Shown here piece by piece: positions 14,903 to 23,284 of a DNA stretch of 36,889 bases. Source of the DNA: Gemmatimonadota bacterium (GTDB lineage Bacteria; Gemmatimonadota; Gemmatimonadetes; Longimicrobiales; Gaopeijiaceae); contig QJYK01000293.1 in NCBI GenBank assembly GCA_003248075.1, forward strand, positions 1-36,889. The letters run 5' to 3'. Within the stretch, counting starts at the first letter, position 1, and every line of letters begins with the position of its first letter. The notes under the pieces are model-generated. The model was given only the letters and a program-made list of their open reading frames with translations. It was not told where the DNA came from and did no database searches. Both the position numbers and the translations under genes were made by a program.

Positions 14903-16036
14903 ATGACCAGAACGGCACCCGACCGCCCTCCTGCCGGACCCGACCCCGACTGGGTACCCCGGGTCCGGCGCGGGCTCCTGGAACATTACGATCGGTGCGC
15001 GCGCCGGCTTCCATGGAGGGGGGAGACGGACCCCTATCGGATCTGGGTCTCGGAGGTCATGCTCCAGCAAACGCGCGTGAAGACCGTGATCCCGTACTAC
15101 AGGGCTTGGCTGAAGCGGTTCCCGGACCTGCCGGCGCTGGCGGACGCGGAGCCGGACGAGGTCCTGGCCCAGTGGGAAGGGTTGGGGTATTACCGCCGGG
15201 CCAGGAGCCTGCACGCCGGAGCAGCTTTCGTCGCGGAACGGCACGGGGGGCGCATCCCCCGGGATTTGGCAGAGCTCAAGGGGATTCCCGGGGTCGGGGA
15301 CTATACCGCAGGAGCCGTGGCGAGCATCGCGTTCGGCCGGCCCGTCCCCGCGGTGGACGGCAACGTCCGGCGCGTCCTCTCGCGCCTCTACGACGAGCCG
15401 ACGCCCACGGCCAGCTGGCTGAGGGAGAGGGCCGGTCTCCTGGTGGATCCCGACCGGCCCGGGGACTGGAACCAGGCGCTCATGGACCTGGGTGCGACGA
15501 TCTGCACACCCCGCTCCCCGGGCTGCGATGCGTGCCCACTGACGTCCGTGTGCGCCGCTCGCGTCGCGGGGACCCAGGAGCTCCGCCCCTCGAGGTCGGC
15601 GAGACGGGCGGTGCCCGCTGTGACGTTCGCGGTCTCGGTGGTGGTCGACAGGTGGGGCCGAGCGTTCGTGCGCCGGCGTCCGGACAAGGGCTTGTTGGCT
15701 GGCTTGTGGGCGTTTCCGGAGGCCGTGATCGGCGATCCGACGCCCGATGAGCCCGCATTGGTTCGGCAGGCGCGACACGCGGCGAAGGAGGCGGGCGCCC
15801 GGACACGCGAGCGCCCGCGCTGGATCCTGGACGTGGTACGCCACCGTTTCACGCATCTCATGGCCACCTACGTTCCCGTGCTGCTGACCGCGGCCGGGGC
15901 GAGCGCCGGGGACGGACGCTGGGTCCCGCTCGAGCGCCCGACCGGGTTGGCGCTACCGAGAGCGCAACGCAAGATCGCCGCCGCGGCCTGGGCGGCATTC
16001 GAGACGAAGGAGACCGACGCCGATGCGAATCCATGA
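14903..16036 (+). CDS. mutY: A/G-specific adenine DNA glycosylase
   Basis: The protein has 377 residues. It removes adenine mispaired with 8-oxoguanine. The N-terminal HhH-GPD domain shows W-V-S-E-V-M-L-Q-Q-T with the catalytic Glu, the helix-hairpin-helix L-K-G-I-P-G-V-G-D-Y-T-A-G-A and the catalytic Asp in V-D-G-N-V-R-R-V-L. The [4Fe-4S] cluster cysteines are in the exact family spacing C-x6-C-x2-C-x5-C. A C-terminal NUDIX-like 8-oxoG recognition domain follows, with F-T-H in place of the usual F-S-H motif. ATG 14903 is followed at once by a Pro-rich leader and then the conserved W-R-G region. The stop overlaps the next start by 14 bases, so the three genes 14903-17482 form a translationally coupled operon. 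Confidence 0.95.
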   Translation: MTRTAPDRPPAGPDPDWVPRVRRGLLEHYDRCARRLPWRGETDPYRIWVSEVMLQQTRVKTVIPYYRAWLKRFPDLPALADAEPDEVLAQWEGLGYYRRARSLHAGAAFVAERHGGRIPRDLAELKGIPGVGDYTAGAVASIAFGRPVPAVDGNVRRVLSRLYDEPTPTASWLRERAGLLVDPDRPGDWNQALMDLGATICTPRSPGCDACPLTSVCAARVAGTQELRPSRSARRAVPAVTFAVSVVVDRWGRAFVRRRPDKGLLAGLWAFPEAVIGDPTPDEPALVRQARHAAKEAGARTRERPRWILDVVRHRFTHLMATYVPVLLTAAGASAGDGRWVPLERPTGLALPRAQRKIAAAAWAAFETKETDADANP

Positions 16037-16727
16037 CATGACCTGGATGCAGGTAGAGGACTACCTCGCGGCGGACGACCGCTGCGTGCTGCCGCTGGGG
16101 AGCACCGAGCAGCATGCCTACCTGAGCCTTGGAACCGACGCGATCCTGGCGGAGAGAGTGTCGCTGGAGGCCGCACATCCCCTGGGTGTCCCCGTATATC
16201 CGGCGCTGCCGTTCGGCCTGACTCCCTACTTCATGGCCTATCCGGGGACCGTGACGCTCCAGCCCGAGACCTACGAGCGCGTGCTGATCGAGCTCGTGGG
16301 AAGCTGTGCGTCGCTCGGGTTCCGGAGGGTTCTGGTGGTCAACGGTCATGGGGGCAACACCGCGGCGCGGGCCGCGCTGGAGAGGTGGGTCGAGGCGCGT
16401 GGGGGGATCCAGCTGCTCTGGCACGACTGGTGGCGGGGCGAGCAGACGATGGAGGCCGTGCGCGCCATCGACCCGGTCGCGTCGCATGGATCCTGGATGG
16501 AGGGCTTCCCGTGGACCCGAGTGCCGAGCGCCACCCCGCCGGAGGCGCACAAGGCTGCGGTGGACCTTTCGGACCGGGCGTCGCTGAGCGCGGCGCAGCT
16601 CCGGGAACGACTGGGAGACGGGTCGTTCGGAGGATACTATCAACGTCCGGTCCCGGAGCTCGAGGCAATCTGGCGGATCGGCGTTCGCGAAACGCGCGAT
16701 CGGCTCGAGGGGGGGTGGGTCCGGTGA
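16023..16727 (+). CDS. Creatininase-family amidohydrolase (first copy)
   Basis: The protein has 234 residues, a typical length for the family, which opens cyclic amides such as creatinine or formamidopyrimidine-type intermediates using two metal ions. Metal and catalytic positions are visible: E29, H31 and D39 in G-S-T-E-Q-H-A-Y-L-S-L-G-T-D, H109 in N-G-H-G-G-N, H155 and E160 in S-H-G-S-W-M-E. The usual H-A-G-x-x-E-T-S segment is changed to S-H-G-S-W-M-E-G-F, so the substrate pocket differs from classical creatininase. The gene overlaps mutY at its start and the SDR at its end. True substrate unknown; the second family member at 32217 has the canonical segment. Confidence 0.88.
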   Translation: MRIHDMTWMQVEDYLAADDRCVLPLGSTEQHAYLSLGTDAILAERVSLEAAHPLGVPVYPALPFGLTPYFMAYPGTVTLQPETYERVLIELVGSCASLGFRRVLVVNGHGGNTAARAALERWVEARGGIQLLWHDWWRGEQTMEAVRAIDPVASHGSWMEGFPWTRVPSATPPEAHKAAVDLSDRASLSAAQLRERLGDGSFGGYYQRPVPELEAIWRIGVRETRDRLEGGWVR

Positions 16728-17482
16728 ACATCCGCTTCGACGGAAGGACCGTCCTGGTGACCGGCGCGGCTCACGGCTTCGGGCGGGCGATTGCCGGAGC
16801 CTTCGCACAGCGCGGTGCCCGGGTCTTCGCGTGCGACCTGAACACGTCGGGGCTGGAGGAGACCAGGGCGTGGGTGGGCGACGCGCTCACGGCGACCAGT
16901 CTGGACGTGACGGACCAGGACGGTGTGGGCCGTTGGGTCCGGGAGGTACTGGAGATCACCGGCCGCGTGGACGTGCTGGTCAACAACGCCGGCGGAGTGC
17001 TCGGGCAGATCGGACGCCCCCTGGAGGAGGTCTCCAGCGCCGATTGGCGCGACATTCTCGCTGTCAACCTGAGCGGCGTCTTCTGGTGCGCCCAGGCGGT
17101 GGCGCCGTCGATGAAATCCGCTGGATACGGACGCATCGTCAACATCTCGAGCGGGGCTGGGCTCGGTGTGAGCCTCACGGGCATCCAGGCCTATGCCTCC
17201 GCCAAGGCGGGGCAGATCGGGCTCACCCGTCAACTCGCGCACGAGCTCGGTCCGTTCGGGATCACCGTGAACAACGTGGCGCCGGGATTCGTCCGCTCGA
17301 ACCCCACCACGGAGCGCCAGTGGGAGTCCTACGGGCCCGAAGGACAGCGCGCCCTGGTCGAGCGCATCGCGCTCAAGCGCCTGGGCGCCCCGGAGGACAT
17401 CGCACACGCAGTGCTATTCCTCGCCTCGGACTTCGCCGGCTGGATCACGGGGCAGGTATTGCCCGTGGACGGGGGAAAGTAG
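16724..17482 (+). CDS. SDR-family oxidoreductase (FabG-like)
   Basis: The 252-residue classical SDR shows T-G-A-A-H-G-F-G-R for NAD(P) binding, D at the end of strand 3 (L-D-V-T-D), N-N-A-G-G, the catalytic Ser in N-I-S-S-G, Y-A-S-A-K for the Tyr/Lys pair and the C-terminal G-Q-V-L-P-V-D-G-G. The GTG start at 16724 overlaps the creatininase stop (GTGA), with a G-rich ribosome site just upstream. Aspartate at the end of strand 2 (A-C-D-L) favours NAD over NADP. Coupling with a creatininase-like amidohydrolase suggests a small catabolic module, perhaps for a lactam or sugar-derived compound, but the substrate cannot be read from sequence. Confidence 0.88.
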   Translation: MNIRFDGRTVLVTGAAHGFGRAIAGAFAQRGARVFACDLNTSGLEETRAWVGDALTATSLDVTDQDGVGRWVREVLEITGRVDVLVNNAGGVLGQIGRPLEEVSSADWRDILAVNLSGVFWCAQAVAPSMKSAGYGRIVNISSGAGLGVSLTGIQAYASAKAGQIGLTRQLAHELGPFGITVNNVAPGFVRSNPTTERQWESYGPEGQRALVERIALKRLGAPEDIAHAVLFLASDFAGWITGQVLPVDGGK

Positions 17483-17518
17483 CGGGATCGGGGATCGGGG
17501 GCCGAGCCAGCCGGCGAC

Positions 17519-18241
17519 TCAGCGCCGGGTCGCGACGGCCAGCAGCGACGAGCCCAGAGCGAGCGGCGCGCGGCCCAGCAGCGCCTCCTCGGCGCGGGAC
17601 AGCCAGAAGAGGGCACGGTTGATGGGAACGGGGGGGAGCGTGGGCGGCGTTGGCTCCGGTCGGCGCAGGGTCTCGATGGCGCGCTGCGCGAGCTTCACCG
17701 GGTGCACCCAACGGAAGAAGTACCGCGACGTGACGAGGTCGAAGTGGGTCCCCAGGAGCGCTTCCAGCTCCCGCCGCGTGAAGCGGGTGACGTGCCGGTT
17801 CAGGTCGTCGTGCGTGGTCCAGAGGTGACGATGCGCGGGCACCGTCACGAGCAGGGTGCCCCCGGCTTCCATGAGCGCCGAGGCATGGGCTATGGCCGCG
17901 GACGCTTCGTCCAGGTGCTCCAGCACATCGAGGAACAGGACCAGGTCGTACGAGTGCTCCGGTCGGAAGGTGGCGTCGAACGGCCTGACGTGGACGCGCC
18001 CACCAGCCCGGGTTTCGGAGGAGACGATGCCGGCGTCGGGCTCGATCCCTTCGACCTCCCCCGCATAGCGGAGGAGCGCAGGCAGGAAGAGTCCGTCACC
18101 GCATCCGACGTCGAGCGCGTGGGACCACCCCCCACGCGGGCGGTGCCGATCCAGCTCGGCGAGGATGACCCGCTCGCGGGCGCGCCACCACCAGTGTCGC
18201 TCGAAGAGATCGCGATAGCGGTCGGCGTAGCTCCGCTCCAC
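17519..18241 (-). CDS. Class I SAM-dependent methyltransferase
   Basis: The protein has 240 residues. The SAM-binding motif I is L-D-V-G-C-G-D-G (43-50), followed by an acidic strand-2 end (G-I-E-P-D) and D-L-V-L-F-L-D-V-L-E-H-L, typical of the Methyltransf_11/23 UbiG-like group. The C-terminal part is more hydrophobic (F-F-R-W-V-H-P-V-K, then an A/L-rich end) and may associate with the membrane, as in glycosylation-linked methyltransferases. GTG 18241 is chosen: a GAGG site sits eight bases upstream and overlaps the stop of the GT2 gene, leaving an eight-base gap. It is the last gene of the four-gene minus-strand operon and is convergent with the SDR, 36 bases away. Confidence 0.85.
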   Translation of the reverse strand: MERSYADRYRDLFERHWWWRARERVILAELDRHRPRGGWSHALDVGCGDGLFLPALLRYAGEVEGIEPDAGIVSSETRAGGRVHVRPFDATFRPEHSYDLVLFLDVLEHLDEASAAIAHASALMEAGGTLLVTVPAHRHLWTTHDDLNRHVTRFTRRELEALLGTHFDLVTSRYFFRWVHPVKLAQRAIETLRRPEPTPPTLPPVPINRALFWLSRAEEALLGRAPLALGSSLLAVATRR

Positions 18242-18249
18242 GCGATCCC

Positions 18250-19197
18250 TCAGGCGTCGCGCCGGTCGTGGCGCACGACCCGATCGACGATGTACAGGGG
18301 TCGGCCCTTCACCTCCTCGTAGATCCGGCCGACGTACTCGCCGATGATTCCGAGGAAGAACAGAAGCACCCCGAACACGAAGGTGACGACCAGCAGCAGC
18401 GCGGTGAAGCCCTGGGGTGCCTGGTCTCGGGCGATCTTGGCGTAGAGCGCGTAGAGGGCGAACAGAGTGGTGGCGAGTACAGAAAGGGCACCCAGCACCG
18501 CCGCGGCGCGGATGGGGAAGATCGAGAAGGAGAAGATCCCGTCCAGTCCCAGCTCGACGAGGCGGCGCAGGGAGTACTTGGGACGGCCCGCATGACGCGC
18601 CGCTCGCTCGACCGGGAGCGCGAGTTGTGTGAATCCGGCCCAGGCACGGAGTCCGCGGAGATAGCGCTGCCGCTCCGGTGCGCGCCGGATCTCGTCGACC
18701 ACGCGTCGCGACATCAGGGAGAAGTCGCCGGCGTCCAACGGCAACGCCGGCCGCGCGACCCATGCGAGCAGGCGATAGTAGGCGAAATAGCAGAAGCGCA
18801 GCCAGAGCGGCTCCTTCCGCCGCTCCCGCTTTGCATAGACCACGTCGTAGCCGCTCCGAAACGCGTCCAGGAAGCGGGGGATCTGCTCGGGCGGATCCTG
18901 CAGGTCCCCGTCCAGGAGGACGATCACGTCGCCCGAGACGTGATCCAGGGCCGCGCTCAGCGCACACTGGTGCCCGAAGTTTCTGGAAAGCGCGACCGAG
19001 ACCACACCGGGATCACGACGCGCGGCCTCCTCCATGAGCGCTCGGGTCCCGTCGGAGCTCCCATCGTCGACAAGGACGATTTCGTGCGGCCCTCCGGGCA
19101 GGGACGACAGCACCGCCCCCACGCGCCGCAGCAGCTCGGGGAGGTTCTCCTCCTCGTTGAAGAGGGGAGCCGCGACACTGATCCGGGGATCGCTCAT
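18250..19197 (-). CDS. Family 2 glycosyltransferase, polyprenyl-phosphate sugar synthase (GtrB/DPM1-like)
   Basis: The protein has 315 residues. The GT-A domain shows P-L-F-N-E-E-E-N-L, V-D-D-G-S-S-D-G-T, the R-N-F-G-H-Q segment and the nucleotide-sugar D-x-D motif L-D96-G-D98-L-Q-D-P-P-E. Two C-terminal transmembrane helices (about 230-255 and 265-290) and the G-E-Y-V-G-R-I-Y-E-E-V-K-x-R-P-L-Y tail are typical of GtrB-type bactoprenol-phosphate glucosyl/mannosyltransferases. It should load a sugar onto undecaprenyl phosphate at the cytoplasmic face, and the GT-C protein of this operon could use the product outside. ATG 19197 overlaps the stop of the upstream methyltransferase (ATGA). Confidence 0.93.
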   Translation of the reverse strand: MSDPRISVAAPLFNEEENLPELLRRVGAVLSSLPGGPHEIVLVDDGSSDGTRALMEEAARRDPGVVSVALSRNFGHQCALSAALDHVSGDVIVLLDGDLQDPPEQIPRFLDAFRSGYDVVYAKRERRKEPLWLRFCYFAYYRLLAWVARPALPLDAGDFSLMSRRVVDEIRRAPERQRYLRGLRAWAGFTQLALPVERAARHAGRPKYSLRRLVELGLDGIFSFSIFPIRAAAVLGALSVLATTLFALYALYAKIARDQAPQGFTALLLVVTFVFGVLLFFLGIIGEYVGRIYEEVKGRPLYIVDRVVRHDRRDA

Positions 19198-19799
19198 GCC
19201 TGTCTCGGCCGACCCTTGAAGTAGAGCATCTTCCACAGCGGCACCCCGGGAACGCCCAGATGGTACGGCTCGAACACCTCTTCCTGAAAGTGTGTGCCGA
19301 GAAGCTGCCGCCACCCGTCGAGAGGACGAGGATGGTCCCCGCGGTCCATACGCGCCAGCAGCCGGGCGGGCGAGGCGCGCTCAGGCAGCACGAGGTCGAG
19401 GACGTGCACGTGGCCGTCCGGCGTCAACAACGAAGCGAGATGCTTCAAGATTCGTCCCGAGTCCGCGTCGGTGACGTGGTGGAAGAAGCTGTTGACGAGG
19501 ATGAAGTCGAAGGCGCCGTCCCGCACCTCGTATCGGGTCACGTCCGCGACCTCGAAGCGCATGCCGTGGCGCGCACGCGCCTGTTCCACATACGCCGCGT
19601 TGATGTCCAATCCCAGGTAGTCCAAGCCCCTGAAATGCGGTGCGTTCGTCCCGGGACCGCATCCAACGTCGAGCACGCGCCGGATCGACGACAGGTCGTT
19701 GTGTCGTCTGAGCGGAGCGAGCTTCGCCTCGGCGAATGGCGCCTGCCAGGCCCGGTATACCCAGGGCACCTCGAAGAGGCGCGTCCACGGCTTCGTCAC
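19194..19799 (-). CDS. SAM-dependent methyltransferase (Methyltransf_11 type)
   Basis: The protein has 201 residues. Motif I is L-D-V-G-C-G-P-G (43-50), strand 2 ends in Y-L-G-L-D-I-N, and the post-I region holds F-D-F-I-L-V-N-S-F-F-H-H-V. These assign a class I methyltransferase but give no substrate. The GTG start at 19799 overlaps the stop of the GT-C gene (GTGA) and its own stop overlaps the GT2 start, so translation is coupled on both sides. Together with the methyltransferase at 17519 it could methylate a sugar or lipid carrier made by this operon (inference). Confidence 0.85.
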   Translation of the reverse strand: MTKPWTRLFEVPWVYRAWQAPFAEAKLAPLRRHNDLSSIRRVLDVGCGPGTNAPHFRGLDYLGLDINAAYVEQARARHGMRFEVADVTRYEVRDGAFDFILVNSFFHHVTDADSGRILKHLASLLTPDGHVHVLDLVLPERASPARLLARMDRGDHPRPLDGWRQLLGTHFQEEVFEPYHLGVPGVPLWKMLYFKGRPRQA

Positions 19800-21595
19800 G
19801 GGCTTCCCCAGCGGACCACCCAGGACCCGACGGCTCGGCTCTCAGGAAAGCGCGCCCGGAGTCGCCGGCGCGTGTCGGCGTCGAGCGGAGGGGAGAAGAG
19901 CGGACGTTCGTTGACCACCGCGACCGTGACGTCCGGGTCGCGCAGCGCCGCGGGCTCGGAGTCCTCCTCGCCGCTGAGGAATTCGTACAGGATGGGGGTC
20001 CGGTTCGGGAGGCCGCTCAGGAAATAGACTTCCGGCGCGTCGGGGCCGGCCCACAGGGAGCCGCCGCCGACGTGCGCGGCGATCGTCTCGACCAGGTCAG
20101 CATATACCTCGGCCTCTCGTGAGGATACCAGGATACCCCCGCGATCCATCGGCAGCGGACGTTCGCCAGCGGTCGCGACGCCGAACGCATATCCGGCGGC
20201 GAGGTAGGCGAAGAGTACGGCCAGGACTCCGACCACCGGTGTGAAGCCCCCGCCTTCGTCCGGGCCCCGACTCCGGGGACTCGATCCGACGACGGCGAGC
20301 GTCGCCAGAACGGTCAGCGGAGCCACGTAGAAGAAGTACGCGGGCGCGGCGTAGGGGAACTGCACGAGGGACCACAACCCCGCAGCGGCCAACGCGGCGA
20401 AGGCCGGGCCATCGGCGGCGCCACGCCTGCGGCGTCCGAGCCGCCACGCACCCCAGACCGTGACCGCGGGCGTCAAGGTCCGGAGCGAGTACCAGAGCGC
20501 CGCGACGGCCGCGCCGTCCAGGGCGTCGTCCAGGGCGAAGCCGAGCGCCAGGACAGCCGCCAGCGCCAGGGCCGCGCGCCGTCGAGACGTGCCTCCGACG
20601 CGCTGGGTCAGGGCGACCACGGCGACCCACGTGACGCCCGTGAGAAGCGTCCAGGCGGCAGCCGGGGCGCTCGCGGCGGCGTCCAGTCGACGGCTCGGTC
20701 TGAGGAACACCCCGTCGATCCAAGCGGCGACCGCGCCCCGGAAGACATAGGGGATCAAGAACAGCGCCACGGGGACGAGGAAGCCGGCCAGGAGCGAGAC
20801 CCCGTCGACCAGCGCGGGGCGAACACCGGAGTCGGCTCTGTGCGGTTCTGGATCACTCCACGCCCGTGCCACGACCGCGGCGCACAGGGCCACCGCCGGA
20901 ACGAAGAAATGCGCCACGCTCGCTGAGCGGGCTCCGGGAAGCACCAGCCCGCCCAGAAGAGCCAAGAAGGCTCCGCAGCCGCCCAGGGCGAGCGTACGGA
21001 AGCCCCGCGTGGCGGACGCCCGATGCCACGCCACGGAGAGGAGACACGCCGCCAGGAAGTAGAGCCCGACCACCTTGAAGAGGACAGCCACGCCCGCTGC
21101 CCCGCCGGCCGCTGCCAGCCAGCGGCGTCCGCCGCGGTCGAGATACACGTGGAGGAAGAGCAGGCCCCAGGTCGCGGCGAAGAGCGCGAACCAGGTGGGC
21201 ATCGCGGCCGGATACGCCGGCACGGACGCGAGCGCGGCCAGCGTCGTCGCCGCGAGGGCGACACTGAAGGGCGCGAGGCGCCTCGCGATCAACCAGACGG
21301 CCGGCAGCCAGGCGGCGAAGCCGACGACGAGCGGGACGCGCAGGGATGCGAGTCCGACGCCCAGGGCGCGGAAGGCCAGGGCTCCGAGCATGGCGTTCAG
21401 GCCGCTGTACGGGTCCCCGAAGTCCACGTGGGGGAGCTGACCCCCGAGGACGCGCTCGGCGGACTGCGCCAGGGTGCCGTCGTCGAGCGGAATCCAGTAC
21501 CGACCGACGAGAGCACCCATCCCGACGGTGGCTGCCGACCAGAAGACCGCCGGGATCCACGGTCTGAGCTCGGAGACAGCGCGTCCGGGCGTCAT
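19796..21595 (-). CDS. GT-C fold membrane glycosyltransferase-like protein (GT39/ArnT-like)
   Basis: The protein has 599 residues and about twelve hydrophobic segments. After the first helix, a conserved loop reads P-L-D38-D39-G-T-L-A-Q-S-A-E-R-V-L, then P-H-V-D-F-G-D-P-Y. Acidic residues in this first external loop are the hallmark of GT-C enzymes that take sugar from a polyprenyl phosphate donor on the periplasmic side. A soluble C-terminal part (about 490-599) follows, including the W-A-G-P-D-A-P-E-V-Y-F-L-S-G segment seen in related proteins. It is the first gene of the operon, with ATG 21595 preceded by 104 bases containing no gene. The acceptor (protein, lipid or glycan) is unknown. Confidence 0.85.
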   Translation of the reverse strand: MTPGRAVSELRPWIPAVFWSAATVGMGALVGRYWIPLDDGTLAQSAERVLGGQLPHVDFGDPYSGLNAMLGALAFRALGVGLASLRVPLVVGFAAWLPAVWLIARRLAPFSVALAATTLAALASVPAYPAAMPTWFALFAATWGLLFLHVYLDRGGRRWLAAAGGAAGVAVLFKVVGLYFLAACLLSVAWHRASATRGFRTLALGGCGAFLALLGGLVLPGARSASVAHFFVPAVALCAAVVARAWSDPEPHRADSGVRPALVDGVSLLAGFLVPVALFLIPYVFRGAVAAWIDGVFLRPSRRLDAAASAPAAAWTLLTGVTWVAVVALTQRVGGTSRRRAALALAAVLALGFALDDALDGAAVAALWYSLRTLTPAVTVWGAWRLGRRRRGAADGPAFAALAAAGLWSLVQFPYAAPAYFFYVAPLTVLATLAVVGSSPRSRGPDEGGGFTPVVGVLAVLFAYLAAGYAFGVATAGERPLPMDRGGILVSSREAEVYADLVETIAAHVGGGSLWAGPDAPEVYFLSGLPNRTPILYEFLSGEEDSEPAALRDPDVTVAVVNERPLFSPPLDADTRRRLRARFPESRAVGSWVVRWGSP

Positions 21596-21699
21596 GGGGG
21601 CAAGCTAAGCCCGCCAGCCCCCGGCAGGCGATGGGTGGCCCACGGGCCCCCCGGGAGCCGGAAGTGGCCGGAGTCGAGGAGTCCGGAGTAGGAGCGCGC

Positions 21700-23172
21700 T
21701 CAGCCCAGGTTGAGACCGCCCATGGGGTCGAAGCCTTTGTAGCCCTTGCCCTGCGAGGGTCCCTCATGTCGGGCGCGCACGTAGCTTCCACTGCTGCGGC
21801 TGATGCGCCTCTGTGCCACCAGGGCTTCCAGCACGAGCTCGCAGGCGGCCGCCCTGAGCCCTTCCGCGGCATCGCCCGGAGCCAGGCCGAGCGTCTCCAC
21901 GAGCTCCAGCAGCCCCGGCACCGTCTCGAAGCCGCGCACGCACGCCTCACCGGAAGCGTCCTCGCCGACCTGGAGGGCGCCGCCCGTCTCGAAATATTCG
22001 ACGATCTCGTCCACGTCCGCCCCACCGCCGCGACGGTCGAAGCACCTTGCCGCAGCTCCCTGGATCAGCTCCCGGGCGATCTTGTCATGGCCGTGCATCT
22101 CCCCCTCGTATTCGAGCTCCATCTTCCCCGTGATGGCAGGAAGAGCCGAGTAGAGGTCGGAGATGCGCGGCACTGCGACCTGCTCGTCCAGACGTAGGGC
22201 GCGCCGCTCGGCGTTGGACACGATGGTCTCGGTCACCGCGATCGGCATGCGTTGACTCACGCCGGAACGCTGGTCGACGCGCTTGTCCTGGCGCGCCAGG
22301 AACGCGATCAGCTCGACCGTCTCGGCCACGAAATCCGGGACGCGCACGTCGACACAGTCCCGGGCGGTCCATGCTTCCTGATCCGTGATCTCCATCCCGA
22401 TCTCGATCTCCTCGGGATAGTGGGTACGGATCTCCGCACCGATGCGGTCCTTCAGGGGCGTGATGATCTTCCCTCGCGCCGTGTAGTCCTCGGGGTTCGC
22501 GGTAAAGACCATCATCACGTCGAGCGCGAGTCGGATCGGATACCCCTTCACCTGAACATCCCCCTCCTGAAGGATGTTGAAGAGGCCGACCTGGATCTTG
22601 CCGGCGAGGTCGGGTAGCTCGTTGATCGCGAAGATCCCCCGGTTCGCCCGCGGAAGCAGGCCATAGTGGATCGTGAGCTCGTCCGCGAGGATGTGACCGC
22701 CACGCGCGGCCTTGATCGGGTCCACGTCACCGATGATGTCCGCGATCGTGACGTCGGGTGTGGCCAGCTTCTCGACGTACCGGTGGTCACGGTCCACCCA
22801 CTCGAGAGGAGCCTCGTCCCCCATCTCCGCCAAGAGGACGCGCGCGTGCTTGGAGATCGGGTGCAGCGGGTCGTCGTTCACCTCGCTGCCCGCGAGGATC
22901 GGGGTCGCCTCGTCCAGGAGCTCGACCAGTTGCCTGAGGATTCGGCTCTTCGCCTGCCCGCGCAGCCCGAGGAGGATGAAGTCGTGGCGGGCCAACACGG
23001 CGTTGACGATCTGAGGAATGACCGTCTCACCGTAGCCGCGGACCCCGTCGAACAGCGTCTCACCCCGGCGGAGCTTTCGCACGAGGTTCGCCCGCATCTC
23101 CTCCTTGACCGTGCGCGTCCGGTACCCCGACGCCTTGAGCTCGCCGACCGTGCGTGGGCGTGGGTCGCCCAT
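21700..23172 (-). CDS. MoxR/ChlI-like AAA+ ATPase
   Basis: The protein has 490 residues, cytoplasmic. Walker A is G69-L-R-G-Q-A-K75-S76. Walker B reads F-A-I-N184-E185-L-P-D-L with Asn in place of the usual first Asp, which I believe is normal for this subgroup. Sensor 1 is N226 in F-T-A-N-P-E-D-Y, and P-L-K-D-R-I-G-A follows. The arrangement is that of magnesium-chelatase ChlI/MoxR proteins, which work with VWA-domain partners in metal insertion or complex remodelling. An AGGAGG site lies four bases upstream of ATG 23172. The expected VWA partner is not next to it; the protein at 13574-14866 is the obvious candidate. It ends in a Gly-rich tail (M-G-G-L-N-L-G). Confidence 0.9.
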   Translation of the reverse strand: MGDPRPRTVGELKASGYRTRTVKEEMRANLVRKLRRGETLFDGVRGYGETVIPQIVNAVLARHDFILLGLRGQAKSRILRQLVELLDEATPILAGSEVNDDPLHPISKHARVLLAEMGDEAPLEWVDRDHRYVEKLATPDVTIADIIGDVDPIKAARGGHILADELTIHYGLLPRANRGIFAINELPDLAGKIQVGLFNILQEGDVQVKGYPIRLALDVMMVFTANPEDYTARGKIITPLKDRIGAEIRTHYPEEIEIGMEITDQEAWTARDCVDVRVPDFVAETVELIAFLARQDKRVDQRSGVSQRMPIAVTETIVSNAERRALRLDEQVAVPRISDLYSALPAITGKMELEYEGEMHGHDKIARELIQGAAARCFDRRGGGADVDEIVEYFETGGALQVGEDASGEACVRGFETVPGLLELVETLGLAPGDAAEGLRAAACELVLEALVAQRRISRSSGSYVRARHEGPSQGKGYKGFDPMGGLNLG

Positions 23173-23248
23173 GAAGCCTCCTGGAGTTGTCGATGCCGGG
23201 CTACACCCGGGCGGGTCGGATCCTACCGCGCTGCCCCCGGGGCGGTTC

Positions 23249-23266
23249 CGGGCGTACCGACGCCCG
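23249..23266 (-). terminator. Perfect hairpin downstream of the aminotransferase gene
   Basis: CGGGCGT (23249-23255) and ACGCCCG (23260-23266) form a perfect seven-base-pair stem with a four-base loop, 18 bases beyond the stop of the minus-strand aminotransferase gene. It lacks a T-run, so termination would be weak or of the hairpin-only kind. The next gene on the same strand starts about 77 bases further. Confidence 0.4.
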
Positions 23267-23284
23267 ACGTGTGCGCAGTCGGCT

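Noticed and set aside
14867-15856. N-terminal extension of the VWA protein across mutY
   Set aside because: The extension is antisense to mutY, low-complexity, and ATG 14866 gives the natural start.
17482-17501. Tandem GGGATCG repeat between the SDR and methyltransferase genes
   Set aside because: Only two to three short copies in a GC-rich spacer; no sign of function.
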